Shown in pieces: positions 34,243-42,585 of a stretch of DNA of 64,000 nucleotides (the stretch's first letter is position 1; the number at the start of each line of letters is the position of its first letter). Origin of the DNA: DATFTF01 sp963825175. GTDB taxonomy: Bacteria; Acidobacteriota; Thermoanaerobaculia; UBA5066; Gp7-AA6. The notes under the pieces were generated by a model. That model saw only the letters and a program-made list of their open reading frames with translations. It made no database searches and was not told where the DNA came from. Made by a program: the position numbers and the translations under genes. Where the stretch lies: contig CAWGSA010000003.1 of assembly GCA_963825175.1 (NCBI GenBank), forward strand, positions 248,001 through 312,000, written 5' to 3'.

Positions 34243-37200
34243 ATGATCGCCGTCCGCCAGGGATCCTCCATCGAGGTCGAGCGGTTTCCGCTCCCCGCTC
34301 CTCGGGAGCGGTGGTTGGATTTCCTCGCCCTGGAGCACGCGACGCTCGCGCCTCCGGTGGATTTCGAGCGCGAAGGAGATGAGCTCGTCGTGAAGCGGGC
34401 CGGCGTGACGGGACGCCGGATCGCCGACGGGCGCATCGCCAAGGAGCACGCTCCCCTTCTCCTTCTCCAGGCGGCCGGCCTTTGCTCGTTTCTGCAGGCC
34501 TTCGGTTTTTCGCTCTCGGAAGAGGACCTGATCGAAGGGATCCACGACGTCGGAGACTCCGGGCCCCGTTTTTGGATCCCTCGAACGCCCCGCTGCGTCT
34601 CCGCGTCCGGGCCCGGTCCCGCCCCGTCCGCCGTGCTGGCGGCTCTCCTCCATCGGCTCTTTTCGCAAGGTCGGCGCATTTCCGATCCTGCCGCGCGGAC
34701 TCTGTTCGATCGGTTGCTTGCCAGCGACGCGCCGTTTCGTCGGGCGGACTTCTGGCTGGCGAGCGTCTTCCGCTCGTTTCGGGTGCTGTCCGGGCCTGCC
34801 GCCGCAGGCGCCCGCGCGCGCACGATCGGCCTGGCCGGACCACGCTACCGGGGCGCCCGCGGCCGGCTGCTTTGTGCGAAGGCTCGGGCCCTGCTGGAAG
34901 GCCGGGCGGTGAGAGTGTTTGCTGCTGGATCCTCGGCCTTGACTCCCGGCGCCGCGTTGGGGTTAGAGACCCCCCCCGACCGCGTCGCGGCGGCGGCCCG
35001 GGCGCTGCGCGCGGCCCACGAACGGGAGGGGGGAAGGCGCCCGCTGTGGATCGCGGTCGAGATCGACCGATGGGACCTGCTCTCCCGCCGCGCGTTCGAG
35101 ACCGCGTCCCAGGCTCTGGCCGCGGAGATCGAGGTCCTCGAGATCGACGAGTCCGCCGGCGCCCCGCCGCGCCTTCCCGACGAATGGCGGCGGGAGATCT
35201 TCGTCCCCTGCGGCACGATCTCCGCATCGCTGCGCTTCTACGAGCGGTTCGCGGAGTTGGCGCGACCCGAGCCCGCGGCCGCCCGCGCGCTGGCCGAGTC
35301 GTTGACCGTCTCGGCGGAGTGGGCGGCGTTCGTGTCCGACCCGACCGGCGACGGGCCGTTTCCGTCCGTGGCGTGCGCCCCACCGCCGTCGGCCGGTCCC
35401 GAACCGGGTCCGCTCGAGCGCGAGATCCTCGAGGTGCTCTCGGCGTGGGACGAGGCCGTATCGACCGAGGCCCTCGCTCGCGTTTTCCCGAGCCGGTCGC
35501 TGGAGCGTCCCCTGGGTCGGCTCGGAAAGCGCGGAGACGTCACGCGAGCCGCGTCGGGAGCCTGGCAGATCGCCGCTGCGGGGCGAGGCCGCGTTCACCT
35601 GACCGCAGCGAGGCGTCGCGCGGCGTGCCTGCGCTGTGCGACGGCGGAGGCGGATCCCGGACGGAGGATCGAGCTTCTCCTGGACGGGGGCGACCTCGAG
35701 GAAGCGCTCGCGGCGGCGAAGCGGTGGCTCGGAGAGACCGCTTCGGCGACGCCGGAGCGATGGTTCGGTCTTTCCTCCCGCCTGGCGGCCGCGGCCGGCG
35801 TGACGCGTCCGCCCTGGCTCGAACGCCTCGAGGCGGAGCGCGAGGTGGCGGGGGGCCGGCTCGAGGACGCCCGGGCGCGGCTGCTGGCGCTCGCCGATGC
35901 GGCCGAGGCGACCGAGGAGGTCCGGCGCGGCGCGCGCTTGCGCGCTCTGGAAATATTCTTCCAGCTGGGTCACGGCCAGCCCGCCGGCCGGGAAGCGACC
36001 CTCTGGCGGACGGACTATCCGGCGGCGCCGGCGGCCGAGCGCGTCCGGGCCTTGCGCGTCGAAGCGGTGAGCCGATGCCGCGCGGGAGAGCACGAGACGG
36101 CCCTCCGACTCCTGGACGAGGCGGAACGCGACGGAGCGGGGGAAGACCTCGAGGATCGCCTGGAGACAGCGCTCGCGCGCGCCGGGGTCTACGCGGCCGC
36201 GAGCCGGTTTCGGGAAGAGCAGGCCGTTTACGAGCAGTGGCGAGGCGCCGTGTTGGAGCGGGCCGACGACCGGCTGACCGCGCGCCTGCTTGCGCACGAG
36301 GCGCTCGCCATGTCCGACCGTCGAGAGTTTTCGGCCGCGATCGCCCGCCTGGAGGAGGTTCTCGCCATCACTCGCGACGACGCCGCGCAGCGATCGCACC
36401 TGCTGCTCGATCTGTCGGTGGCGCTGTACCACGCCGGACGCGTCGAGGCGTGCCGTCCGGTCCTGGACGAAGCCGTCCGGCTCGCGACGGTGGCCGGACG
36501 CGGAGACATCGCCCACGGCGCCCGGATCAATCGCCTCGAGCTGGCCATCCATGGCGCCGAGTGGGACGACGCCGCACGGGAGATCGACGGGCTTCTGGCC
36601 GACGCCGACGAGCGCGGAGACGAGATCAGCCGTCTCGTCGCGTTGCACCAGAGAGGCCGCGTCGCGCTGCGGCGCGGTCAGCTGGAGGAGGCCCGACGCG
36701 ACAACGAGCAGGCGCGAGCCCTCTCGACGACTCTGCGCGATCGGCTCGAGATCGGGGAGCTGTGGTTGGAAGAAGGAGACCGCGCCCTCTATGCTGGCGA
36801 CCTGGAGGGCGCGCGCGCGGCCTGGGACAAGGCGTCCGTCGATCCGCCCGATCGCTGCGACACGGATCTGCAGGCGCGCGAGCGCCTTCGGGAGCTCGGC
36901 CGCCGCGGTGAGGGCGGACCGCCGCAAGAGGACCTTGCTCAGACCGACGCTGCTCTGGCGCGGGGCGACTACGCGGCGGCGGAGCGTGTCGCTCGCTGGC
37001 GCGTCCTCTTCGGAGTGGTGGGCGTCCCGCCCACGCTCTCGGCGCGCGCGGAAGAGATCCTCCGAGGGCGCGGAGGCTCGGTCCTGGCCGAGCGCGTGTT
37101 CGGGCCGCCGAGCGGTCCGCCCTCGCTGGCGGCCGGGCAGTTGCGGCCGCTCCGGGACGCGGTGGCCGCCGCCCTGTCGGGGGAGGAGGTCGAAGCGCCC

Positions 37201-38418
37201 CTGCGTGCGTTCGGCCTGAGCGGGCTTTCGGTGCGCGACGAGGAGGGTCAGACGATCCTGCGGTGGCGGACCTCCCAACCCCACGCGGACGCCGCCGCCG
37301 CTCCGCTGGTCCGCGCCCTGACCGCGGGAGAGGCTCGTTACGAGCTGGAGCTCTCGCCGCCGCCGCCGCCCCAGACCGCCGACTCCATCGCATTCCTGCT
37401 CGAGACGATGCTCTATCGGAGACGGCCCGCGCCGGCACCCGAAGAGTTCGCGCGCGGCTGGGGTCGGTTCCACGTGGTGACCGCGGATCCCAGGATGGAG
37501 GACCCGTACCGGCGGCTCGTCCGCTTCGCCCCCCAGCCGGTCACCGTTCTCGTGCTCGGTGAGTCCGGCAGCGGCAAGGAAGCGGTGGCCCGCGCGGTGC
37601 ATCAGCTCTCGTCACGCTCGTCGGGCCCGTTCGTGGCCGTCAATGTGCCCGCCATCCCCGCGGCCCTGCTCGAGAGCGAGTTGTTCGGGCACGTGCGCGG
37701 CGCGTTCACCGGAGCGGACCGAGACCGCCGAGGTCTCCTGGAGGAGGCGGCGGGCGGCACCATCTTCTTCGACGAGATCGGCGACCTCTCCCTTCCGCTC
37801 CAGGCCAAGCTGCTTCGGGCTCTCCAGGAGCGGGAGATCCGCCGGGTGGGAGAGAACCGCTCCCGATCGATCGACGTCCGGGTCGTCTCGGCGACTTCGC
37901 GCTCGCTGGCGGAGGATGTCGAGCGGGGCGTCTTTCGGGAGGACCTCTATTACCGCCTGCACGTGGCGGTGATCGCATTGCCGCCGCTGCGCGATCGCGG
38001 CCGCGACGTGATTCTGCTGGCCCGGCATTTTCTGGAGCGGTACGGCAAGGAGTACGGCCGCGGCGAGCTCCAGTTCTCGCCCGAATCCCTGGCTGCGCTT
38101 TCCGCCCACGGCTGGCCGGGGAACGTCCGGGAGCTTCAGAACGCCGTGGCGCAGGCCGCGGCGCTGGCCGAGCCGGGCGGCTCGGTGGGCGTCGAGCTCC
38201 TGCCCGAGTCGGTCCGGCGCGACCGGCGCCCCGCGGGGCCGACCGAGGGATACCGGACGCGGGTCGACGCCCACCGCAGGGATCTGATCAGCGAAGCGCT
38301 CGAGCGATCCGGCGGCAATCGCACGCGGGCGGCGCGGGACCTCGGCCTTTCCCGCCAGGCGCTTCTCTACCTGATCCGCGAGCTGAACGTCACGTCGCGT
38401 CCGCGGTCGGGACACTAA
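34243..38418 (+). CDS. giant sigma-54-dependent activator with STAND-like and TPR regions
   Basis: 1391 residues. The C-terminal third is a full sigma-54 AAA+ module: Walker A GESGSGKE (1106-1113), GAFTGA at 1153-1158 (the loop that contacts sigma-54), GGTIFFDEIGD, and ENRSRSIDVRVVSATSR. It ends in a Fis-type HTH (GGNRTRAARDLGLSRQALLY). Residues about 195-420 resemble a STAND/AAA_16 ATPase followed by a winged helix, but the P-loop is GPRYRGARGR (199-208) and the Walker B is LWIAVEIDRWD (268-278), so ATP binding there is probably lost. Residues about 480-900 are TPR-like helices. It should activate sigma-54 promoters after sensing a partner through the TPRs. Targets are unknown. Confidence 0.88.
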   Translation: MIAVRQGSSIEVERFPLPAPRERWLDFLALEHATLAPPVDFEREGDELVVKRAGVTGRRIADGRIAKEHAPLLLLQAAGLCSFLQAFGFSLSEEDLIEGIHDVGDSGPRFWIPRTPRCVSASGPGPAPSAVLAALLHRLFSQGRRISDPAARTLFDRLLASDAPFRRADFWLASVFRSFRVLSGPAAAGARARTIGLAGPRYRGARGRLLCAKARALLEGRAVRVFAAGSSALTPGAALGLETPPDRVAAAARALRAAHEREGGRRPLWIAVEIDRWDLLSRRAFETASQALAAEIEVLEIDESAGAPPRLPDEWRREIFVPCGTISASLRFYERFAELARPEPAAARALAESLTVSAEWAAFVSDPTGDGPFPSVACAPPPSAGPEPGPLEREILEVLSAWDEAVSTEALARVFPSRSLERPLGRLGKRGDVTRAASGAWQIAAAGRGRVHLTAARRRAACLRCATAEADPGRRIELLLDGGDLEEALAAAKRWLGETASATPERWFGLSSRLAAAAGVTRPPWLERLEAEREVAGGRLEDARARLLALADAAEATEEVRRGARLRALEIFFQLGHGQPAGREATLWRTDYPAAPAAERVRALRVEAVSRCRAGEHETALRLLDEAERDGAGEDLEDRLETALARAGVYAAASRFREEQAVYEQWRGAVLERADDRLTARLLAHEALAMSDRREFSAAIARLEEVLAITRDDAAQRSHLLLDLSVALYHAGRVEACRPVLDEAVRLATVAGRGDIAHGARINRLELAIHGAEWDDAAREIDGLLADADERGDEISRLVALHQRGRVALRRGQLEEARRDNEQARALSTTLRDRLEIGELWLEEGDRALYAGDLEGARAAWDKASVDPPDRCDTDLQARERLRELGRRGEGGPPQEDLAQTDAALARGDYAAAERVARWRVLFGVVGVPPTLSARAEEILRGRGGSVLAERVFGPPSGPPSLAAGQLRPLRDAVAAALSGEEVEAPLRAFGLSGLSVRDEEGQTILRWRTSQPHADAAAAPLVRALTAGEARYELELSPPPPPQTADSIAFLLETMLYRRRPAPAPEEFARGWGRFHVVTADPRMEDPYRRLVRFAPQPVTVLVLGESGSGKEAVARAVHQLSSRSSGPFVAVNVPAIPAALLESELFGHVRGAFTGADRDRRGLLEEAAGGTIFFDEIGDLSLPLQAKLLRALQEREIRRVGENRSRSIDVRVVSATSRSLAEDVERGVFREDLYYRLHVAVIALPPLRDRGRDVILLARHFLERYGKEYGRGELQFSPESLAALSAHGWPGNVRELQNAVAQAAALAEPGGSVGVELLPESVRRDRRPAGPTEGYRTRVDAHRRDLISEALERSGGNRTRAARDLGLSRQALLYLIRELNVTSRPRSGH

Positions 38419-38434
38419 ACCGTCGCTTCCGCTT

Positions 38435-38507
38435 GCGAGGGATCTGCGCCTGCGGCGCACCGGTCCGCGGCTCGCCTGGGGGCTCGACCGCGGACCTGAT
38501 CCCTCGC
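38435..38507 (+). ncRNA. three-way-junction element, copy C
   Basis: Closing stem GCGAGGGATC / GATCCCTCGC (perfect, 10 bp). Hairpin 1 is TGCGCC-tgc-GGCGCA. Hairpin 2 is GGTCCGCGG / CCGCGGACC (perfect, 9 bp) with CTCG, a short CC/GG inner stem, and CTCGA. It starts 17 bp after the stop of the sigma-54 activator, in sense orientation. Confidence 0.6.
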
Positions 38508-38521
38508 TGCGCTCTCGCTCC

Positions 38522-38565
38522 CGCGGCGCGCGCCTCCTCCCCTCCGGGAGACTTCGCGCGCCGCG
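38522..38565. repeat. palindrome next to copy C, and rest of the gap
   Basis: CGCGGCGCGCG / CGCGCGCCGCG are perfect 11-bp arms around a 22-base loop. It occupies the same position relative to copy C as the 41-bp palindrome does to copies A and B, but its sequence is different. A further hairpin, GGGCACGG / CCGTGCCC, spans 38567-38597. The remaining bases to 38710 show nothing recognisable. Confidence 0.6.
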
Positions 38566-38710
38566 AGGGCACGGGGCGTCGGCGATTCTCCGTGCCCCCT
38601 CAGCGTCCGCATCCTCGTGGTGTCCCTGGCTCCGGCTGAAGTTGGCTACACTGAGCCGAAGTGGTCCTTGTGGTGGCTACGGAGCTACGGATTCCGCTGA
38701 TCGCTCATCG

Positions 38711-40741
38711 ATGATGGCTGAGAACTTTCTTTCGCGACGCGACAAGGCACTGTTTGCGCTGTTGGTGCTGGCCGCGTGCGCCGTGGTCTATGCCAACGGC
38801 ACGATCGGCGCTTTCACGTACGACGACAAGGCGATCGTCCGAGACAACCCGCGCATACGCTCGCCGCAGACCGTGGGACAGCTGTTTGCGAGGGAGTACT
38901 TCGGTGGACCGCGGGGCACCGGCTCGACGTATCGGCCGGCCCTGCTGTTGTCCTTTGCGGTTCAATGGTGGATCCACGGGAAGGACGTCGTCGCTTTCCA
39001 CGTCGTCAACGTCGCGCTGCACGCCGCGGCGACCCTGGCTCTGGCAGCGCTTCTGCTGCGCGTCGGCGTTTCCCCTCCTGCCTCCGCCGCGGCGGCCCTG
39101 CTCTTTGCCGTGCATCCGATTCACGTCGAGGCGGTCACCAGCCTGGTCGGACGCGGAGAGGTTCAGTCGGCCCTGTTCACGCTGCTGTACTTGCACGCGG
39201 CTCTGTTTCTCAGGCGGGGAAGCCGGCTCGCGGCGCTGGGCCTGGCCGTGACGGCCTACGCGGCGGCCGTTCTCACCAAGGAGAGCGGCGCGGTCGCGCC
39301 GGCCCTCGCCTTCCTCCTCCTGGCGTTCGTGGCGCAAGGGTCGCTCCCCCGGCGTCTGTGGGGTGCGCTGGTCCGAGGCTTTCCGCTCTTCATTCTGTCC
39401 GCTGCGGTGCTGGTCGGAGTGTTCCGCCTTCGCGCGTGGGTCCTGGGCGGTTCGCTGCGGTCCGGATCGAGCGGGATCTTCGAGGTGGAGAACGCGCTCG
39501 CGCCGCTTGGCCCCGCGGCGCGCATGGTGAATGCCGGCGTGATCTTCTTTCGCTACCTGGGCCGTTGCGCCTTTCCCCTCCACTTATCCGCGGATGAATC
39601 GGCCTGGTCGATCCGGCCACTCCCGGTCCTGTCGCCGCTGGCGATCGCCGCCGTTCTGCTGCTCGTTCTGCTCACCGTGACGGCCCTGGCGCGGCTGTCT
39701 CAGGGGTCCGCTCCGGCGCTGGGCTTTCTGTTCTTTGCCCTCGCGCTGCTCCCGACGGGCAACGTTCTCTTTCCGATCGGGACGATCTTTGCGGAGCGGC
39801 TGGCGTACCTGCCCTCCGCGGGAATCTGCCTGATCGGCGGCGCGCTCCTGGCCGGCTCCGCGTCCGGATCCTTGTCCCGATCGTCGGCCCGTGGACGCGT
39901 GTTCGTGGCAGTGGCTGTTCTTCTTTCCGTGCGCACGATCGTGCGCAATGCCGCCTGGTGGACCGACGAAGGGCTCTTCGCGAACCTGATCTCGACCGCG
40001 CCCCGCAGCGCCAAGGCGCACTACGATCTGGCCTACGTCGAGGCGGATCTCGGCCGGGATCGGCTCGCCCGCAGCGAGTACCAGAAAGCCATCGCTCTGT
40101 ATGGAGAGTACTGGGATGCCTGGGCCGGGAAGGGGAGGGTCGAGAAGCGCATGGGGTTGCTGGGGGAGGCGGAGCGATCGTACGAGAAGTCACTCCAAAT
40201 CTTTCCCGATTACGAGAACGGCCACTTCGGACTGGGATCGGTGCGCGAGGCAAAGGGGGACGACGAAGGCGCGGAAGATACGTACCGTGAGGGCTTGGAA
40301 AAGAAGCCGCGCTCGATTCCGCTGGCATATCACCTGGCTCTGGTTTCGGCCAGGCTCGACCTCGAGAGCGCTCCGGCCGATTGGCGGCGGGCCGTCGAGC
40401 TCGGTGGAGACCTGTGCTCGGTGCGCGGCGATTATGCACAATGGTGCCTCGATCAGGGGGAGGTCGAGCGAGCGCGCGGCGAGGCCCTCCGTGCCGTTCG
40501 GCGCTCCTCCGCCTGCGTCGAAGGGCTGCGCGTGCTGGCGGCAGCGGCCGAAAGAAAAGGCCAGGACATGGCCGCGGCGCTGGCCTTCGAGCAGGCCTAC
40601 CGCGTCTCGAGGTCCCGTGAGGATCTCGCGGCCCTGATGCGCGCCGCGCAAGCGTGCCCGGCCTATGCGCCCCGCCTGGCCGCGCTGCGCCGCGCCGGAA
40701 CGATCCGGGACGATCCGTCGGTCCCGCCGACGACCCGCTAG
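38711..40741 (+). CDS. TMTC-like multi-pass membrane protein with TPRs
   Basis: 676 residues from ATG 38711; an upstream TTG at 38642 is less likely. It has about ten hydrophobic helices. N-terminal landmarks are FTYDDKAIVRDNPRI, STYRPALLLSF, HVVNVALHAAATLAL and FAVHPIHVEAVTSLVGRGE. These are the luminal DD and HPIHVEAV motifs of TMTC-type (DUF1736) glycosyltransferase-fold proteins. From about residue 440 there are TPR units (AKAHYDLAYVEADLGRDRLA). In eukaryotes TMTCs are O-mannosyltransferases; here the substrate is unknown, but use of a lipid-linked sugar on exported proteins is plausible. The TAG stop overlaps the TAG of the convergent DUF2062 gene. Confidence 0.83.
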   Translation: MMAENFLSRRDKALFALLVLAACAVVYANGTIGAFTYDDKAIVRDNPRIRSPQTVGQLFAREYFGGPRGTGSTYRPALLLSFAVQWWIHGKDVVAFHVVNVALHAAATLALAALLLRVGVSPPASAAAALLFAVHPIHVEAVTSLVGRGEVQSALFTLLYLHAALFLRRGSRLAALGLAVTAYAAAVLTKESGAVAPALAFLLLAFVAQGSLPRRLWGALVRGFPLFILSAAVLVGVFRLRAWVLGGSLRSGSSGIFEVENALAPLGPAARMVNAGVIFFRYLGRCAFPLHLSADESAWSIRPLPVLSPLAIAAVLLLVLLTVTALARLSQGSAPALGFLFFALALLPTGNVLFPIGTIFAERLAYLPSAGICLIGGALLAGSASGSLSRSSARGRVFVAVAVLLSVRTIVRNAAWWTDEGLFANLISTAPRSAKAHYDLAYVEADLGRDRLARSEYQKAIALYGEYWDAWAGKGRVEKRMGLLGEAERSYEKSLQIFPDYENGHFGLGSVREAKGDDEGAEDTYREGLEKKPRSIPLAYHLALVSARLDLESAPADWRRAVELGGDLCSVRGDYAQWCLDQGEVERARGEALRAVRRSSACVEGLRVLAAAAERKGQDMAAALAFEQAYRVSRSREDLAALMRAAQACPAYAPRLAALRRAGTIRDDPSVPPTTR

Positions 40742-41349
40742 GCCCGGTCGGACCGGGACCGGAGAGTGCGCGCCCGACGGCTGGCGGCGCGGATCGCGAC
40801 GCGCGGATGGCGGCGATGGTACAGGCGCAGCAGGGCCAGCGTGAGCGCTCTCGCGATGAACCCGATCAGAATGGCCAGAGCCGTCGTTCCCACCAGGAAA
40901 GAGAGAAGCCGCGGGGCAAAGGCATGGTGTCCGAAGACCCGGTGTGCCGTCACGATGGGGTGGAAGATCCACGTCGCGTCGCTGTGGAGCAACACTCCCC
41001 AGTTGAGCCGTGGAACGGTCCGGCTGTCGAAGCCGAGCAGAGCCCGGCCGAAGCGGTATCCGATCGGAAAGACCGGCGTCCACGTGGGCGCGTTGCCGCA
41101 AAACGTTCCCAGCACCGTGTCGATCTTGTTCAGGCGAAAGAGAAGTGCCAGCCCCAGCGCGAGGAACAGGTGGAGGCCGATGAACGGAGAGAAGCCGATG
41201 CCGATTCCCAGGCCGATGGCCGTGGCGACGCGCTCTGGAGGCTCTTCGCGGCCCAGCAGGTCGAGGAGCAGGATCTTCCATCGCCGCCGCCACTTCCAGC
41301 GATGATGCTTGCGGCGGCGAAACGCGCGCGACGGAATGAGGCTCTTCAT
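40738..41349 (-). CDS. DUF2062 membrane protein
   Basis: 203 residues from ATG 41349, which overlaps the thiL stop as ATGA. A very basic N-terminus (SRAFRRRKHHRWKWRRRWK) is followed by ATAIGLGIGIGFSPFIGLH, a second hydrophobic segment LALGLALLFRLN, GTFCGNAPTWTPVFPIGYRFG and a C-terminal helix. GxGxGxxPxxG...N-P-TW/F-P is the DUF2062 signature. The biochemical role is not established; some members sit next to glycosyltransferases. It shares a transcript with thiL. It ends four bases inside the convergent TMTC-like gene. Confidence 0.83.
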   Translation of the reverse strand: MKSLIPSRAFRRRKHHRWKWRRRWKILLLDLLGREEPPERVATAIGLGIGIGFSPFIGLHLFLALGLALLFRLNKIDTVLGTFCGNAPTWTPVFPIGYRFGRALLGFDSRTVPRLNWGVLLHSDATWIFHPIVTAHRVFGHHAFAPRLLSFLVGTTALAILIGFIARALTLALLRLYHRRHPRVAIRAASRRARTLRSRSDRA

Positions 41350-42383
41350 CGCGAGCCACCCGAGGATCGAGGCTCGAGGTGGTCGTAGCCGCGGTCGGAG
41401 ACGTCCTGATCGCCGTGGAGTCCGCGCAGCACGGCCCCCGATCCTTCCTCCACCCGGCCGATCCGCGTCACCGGCGCTCCCCATTCCGGATGCGGGCCTT
41501 CCAGAACGGCGGCCGCGGCGGCCGGCGCGGCGAAGAGCAGCTCGTAATCGTCACCGGCTCCCAGGATCCAGTCGATGGGTTCGACGGCTTCGAGGTCGGC
41601 GAAGGCAGCAAGGGATCGGGCGATCGGGATTCTCTCCCGCTCGAGAACCAGCCGCACGCCGGACGCGCGGGCGATCCGGCCCGCGTCCACTCCCAGACCG
41701 TCGGAGACGTCGATCGCCGCATGGGCCGCCCGTTCCCGCGCCAGCCACAGCCCGAGCGCGACGCGGGGCTCCGGATCGCGATGGGCGGCGAGGAGGTCCT
41801 TCTCGTCGTGAGGTTCGAGGCCGACAAAGCGGGGTGTCGGCGCCGAGCCCCGGCTGGCGAAGGTCGCGAGTCGGCGGGCCAGACGCACGCCCGCAGCGGC
41901 GCGCCCGGGCCAGCCGGAGAGGAAGAGAAGATCTCCGGGCCTTGCTCCGGACCGTGTCAACAACTCTCCCGGCGCGGATCCCCACAAGGCGATCGACACC
42001 AGGGTCACCGGAGCGTCGGAAAGATCTCCGCCGACCAGACGGACGTCCAGGGGCTGGGCCCGGCTGAGAGCTCCGCGGGCGACGGCCAGCGGAAACTCCT
42101 CACCGCGATCCCGCCGAAAGCCGATCGAGAGCAGAAAGAACTCGGGGCATGAACCCATCGCCGCCAGATCGGACAGGTTGACGGCAAGAGAGCGGCGTCC
42201 GATCGCTTCCGGTTCCTGTTCGGACAGGAAATCGATCCCCTCGATCTGCAGATCGGTCGTGGCCACCAGCGGACCGGCCCACGATTCGACCACCGCCGCG
42301 TCGTCTCCCGGACCGATCCGCACTCCGCGAGCCGGAGGTAGCAGAGCCTGGATCTTTTCGACGAAGCGATCCTCCGCCTTCAC
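41346..42383 (-). CDS. thiL: thiamine-monophosphate kinase
   Basis: 345 residues of the PurM/ThiL fold. It has IGPGDDAAVVE near residue 23, TDLQIEGIDF, the VNLSDLAAMGSCPEF block, LVGGDLSDAP, AAIDVSDGLGVDAGRIA and LGAGDDYELLF. All Mg/ATP-binding aspartates expected of ThiL are present. It phosphorylates thiamine monophosphate to thiamine diphosphate in the cytoplasm. No other thi gene or TPP riboswitch is visible. It is coupled to the downstream DUF2062 gene, and copy D of the three-way-junction element precedes it. Confidence 0.92.
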   Translation of the reverse strand: MKAEDRFVEKIQALLPPARGVRIGPGDDAAVVESWAGPLVATTDLQIEGIDFLSEQEPEAIGRRSLAVNLSDLAAMGSCPEFFLLSIGFRRDRGEEFPLAVARGALSRAQPLDVRLVGGDLSDAPVTLVSIALWGSAPGELLTRSGARPGDLLFLSGWPGRAAAGVRLARRLATFASRGSAPTPRFVGLEPHDEKDLLAAHRDPEPRVALGLWLARERAAHAAIDVSDGLGVDAGRIARASGVRLVLERERIPIARSLAAFADLEAVEPIDWILGAGDDYELLFAAPAAAAAVLEGPHPEWGAPVTRIGRVEEGSGAVLRGLHGDQDVSDRGYDHLEPRSSGGSR

Positions 42384-42430
42384 GGGAGGGGATTATTCAC
42401 GAACGGGCCCCCGACCGACAGGCAGGTCGC

Positions 42431-42463
42431 GTGAGGCGTGAGGCGGAAGGCGGAAGGCGTAAG
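42431..42463. repeat. heptamer repeat upstream of thiL
   Basis: GTGAGGC, GTGAGGC, GGAAGGC, GGAAGGC, GTAAGC in one orientation. It lies between the thiL start codon and copy D of the three-way-junction element. Confidence 0.75.
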
Positions 42464-42496
42464 CTGGTTCCTGGCCCCGGGAGCGAGAGCGAGGGA

Positions 42497-42566
42497 GGGA
42501 TCAGGCGGCCCGTCGAGGCCGCATCCGGCCGAGCGGGCCGCCGGTGCGCCACAGGGCGCAGATCCC
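42497..42566 (-). ncRNA. three-way-junction element, copy D
   Basis: Closing stem GGGATC / GATCCC. Hairpin 1 (minus strand) is TGCGCC-ctgt-GGCGCA. Hairpin 2 is GGCGGCCC / GGGCCGCC (perfect) with CTCG, inner GCC/GGC, loop GGATGC, and CTCGA. It begins 20 bp after the lon stop, in sense orientation, and precedes thiL. Confidence 0.6.
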
Positions 42567-42585
42567 GATCGAGCGGAAGCGACGG

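Noticed and set aside
34963..37602. Long minus-strand open frame opposite the sigma-54 activator
   Set aside because: No motif; the plus frame carries the complete activator sequence.
38435..38507. tRNA-like reading of the three-way-junction element
   Set aside because: It has only two hairpins inside the closing stem and no T-loop consensus, anticodon arm or CCA end.
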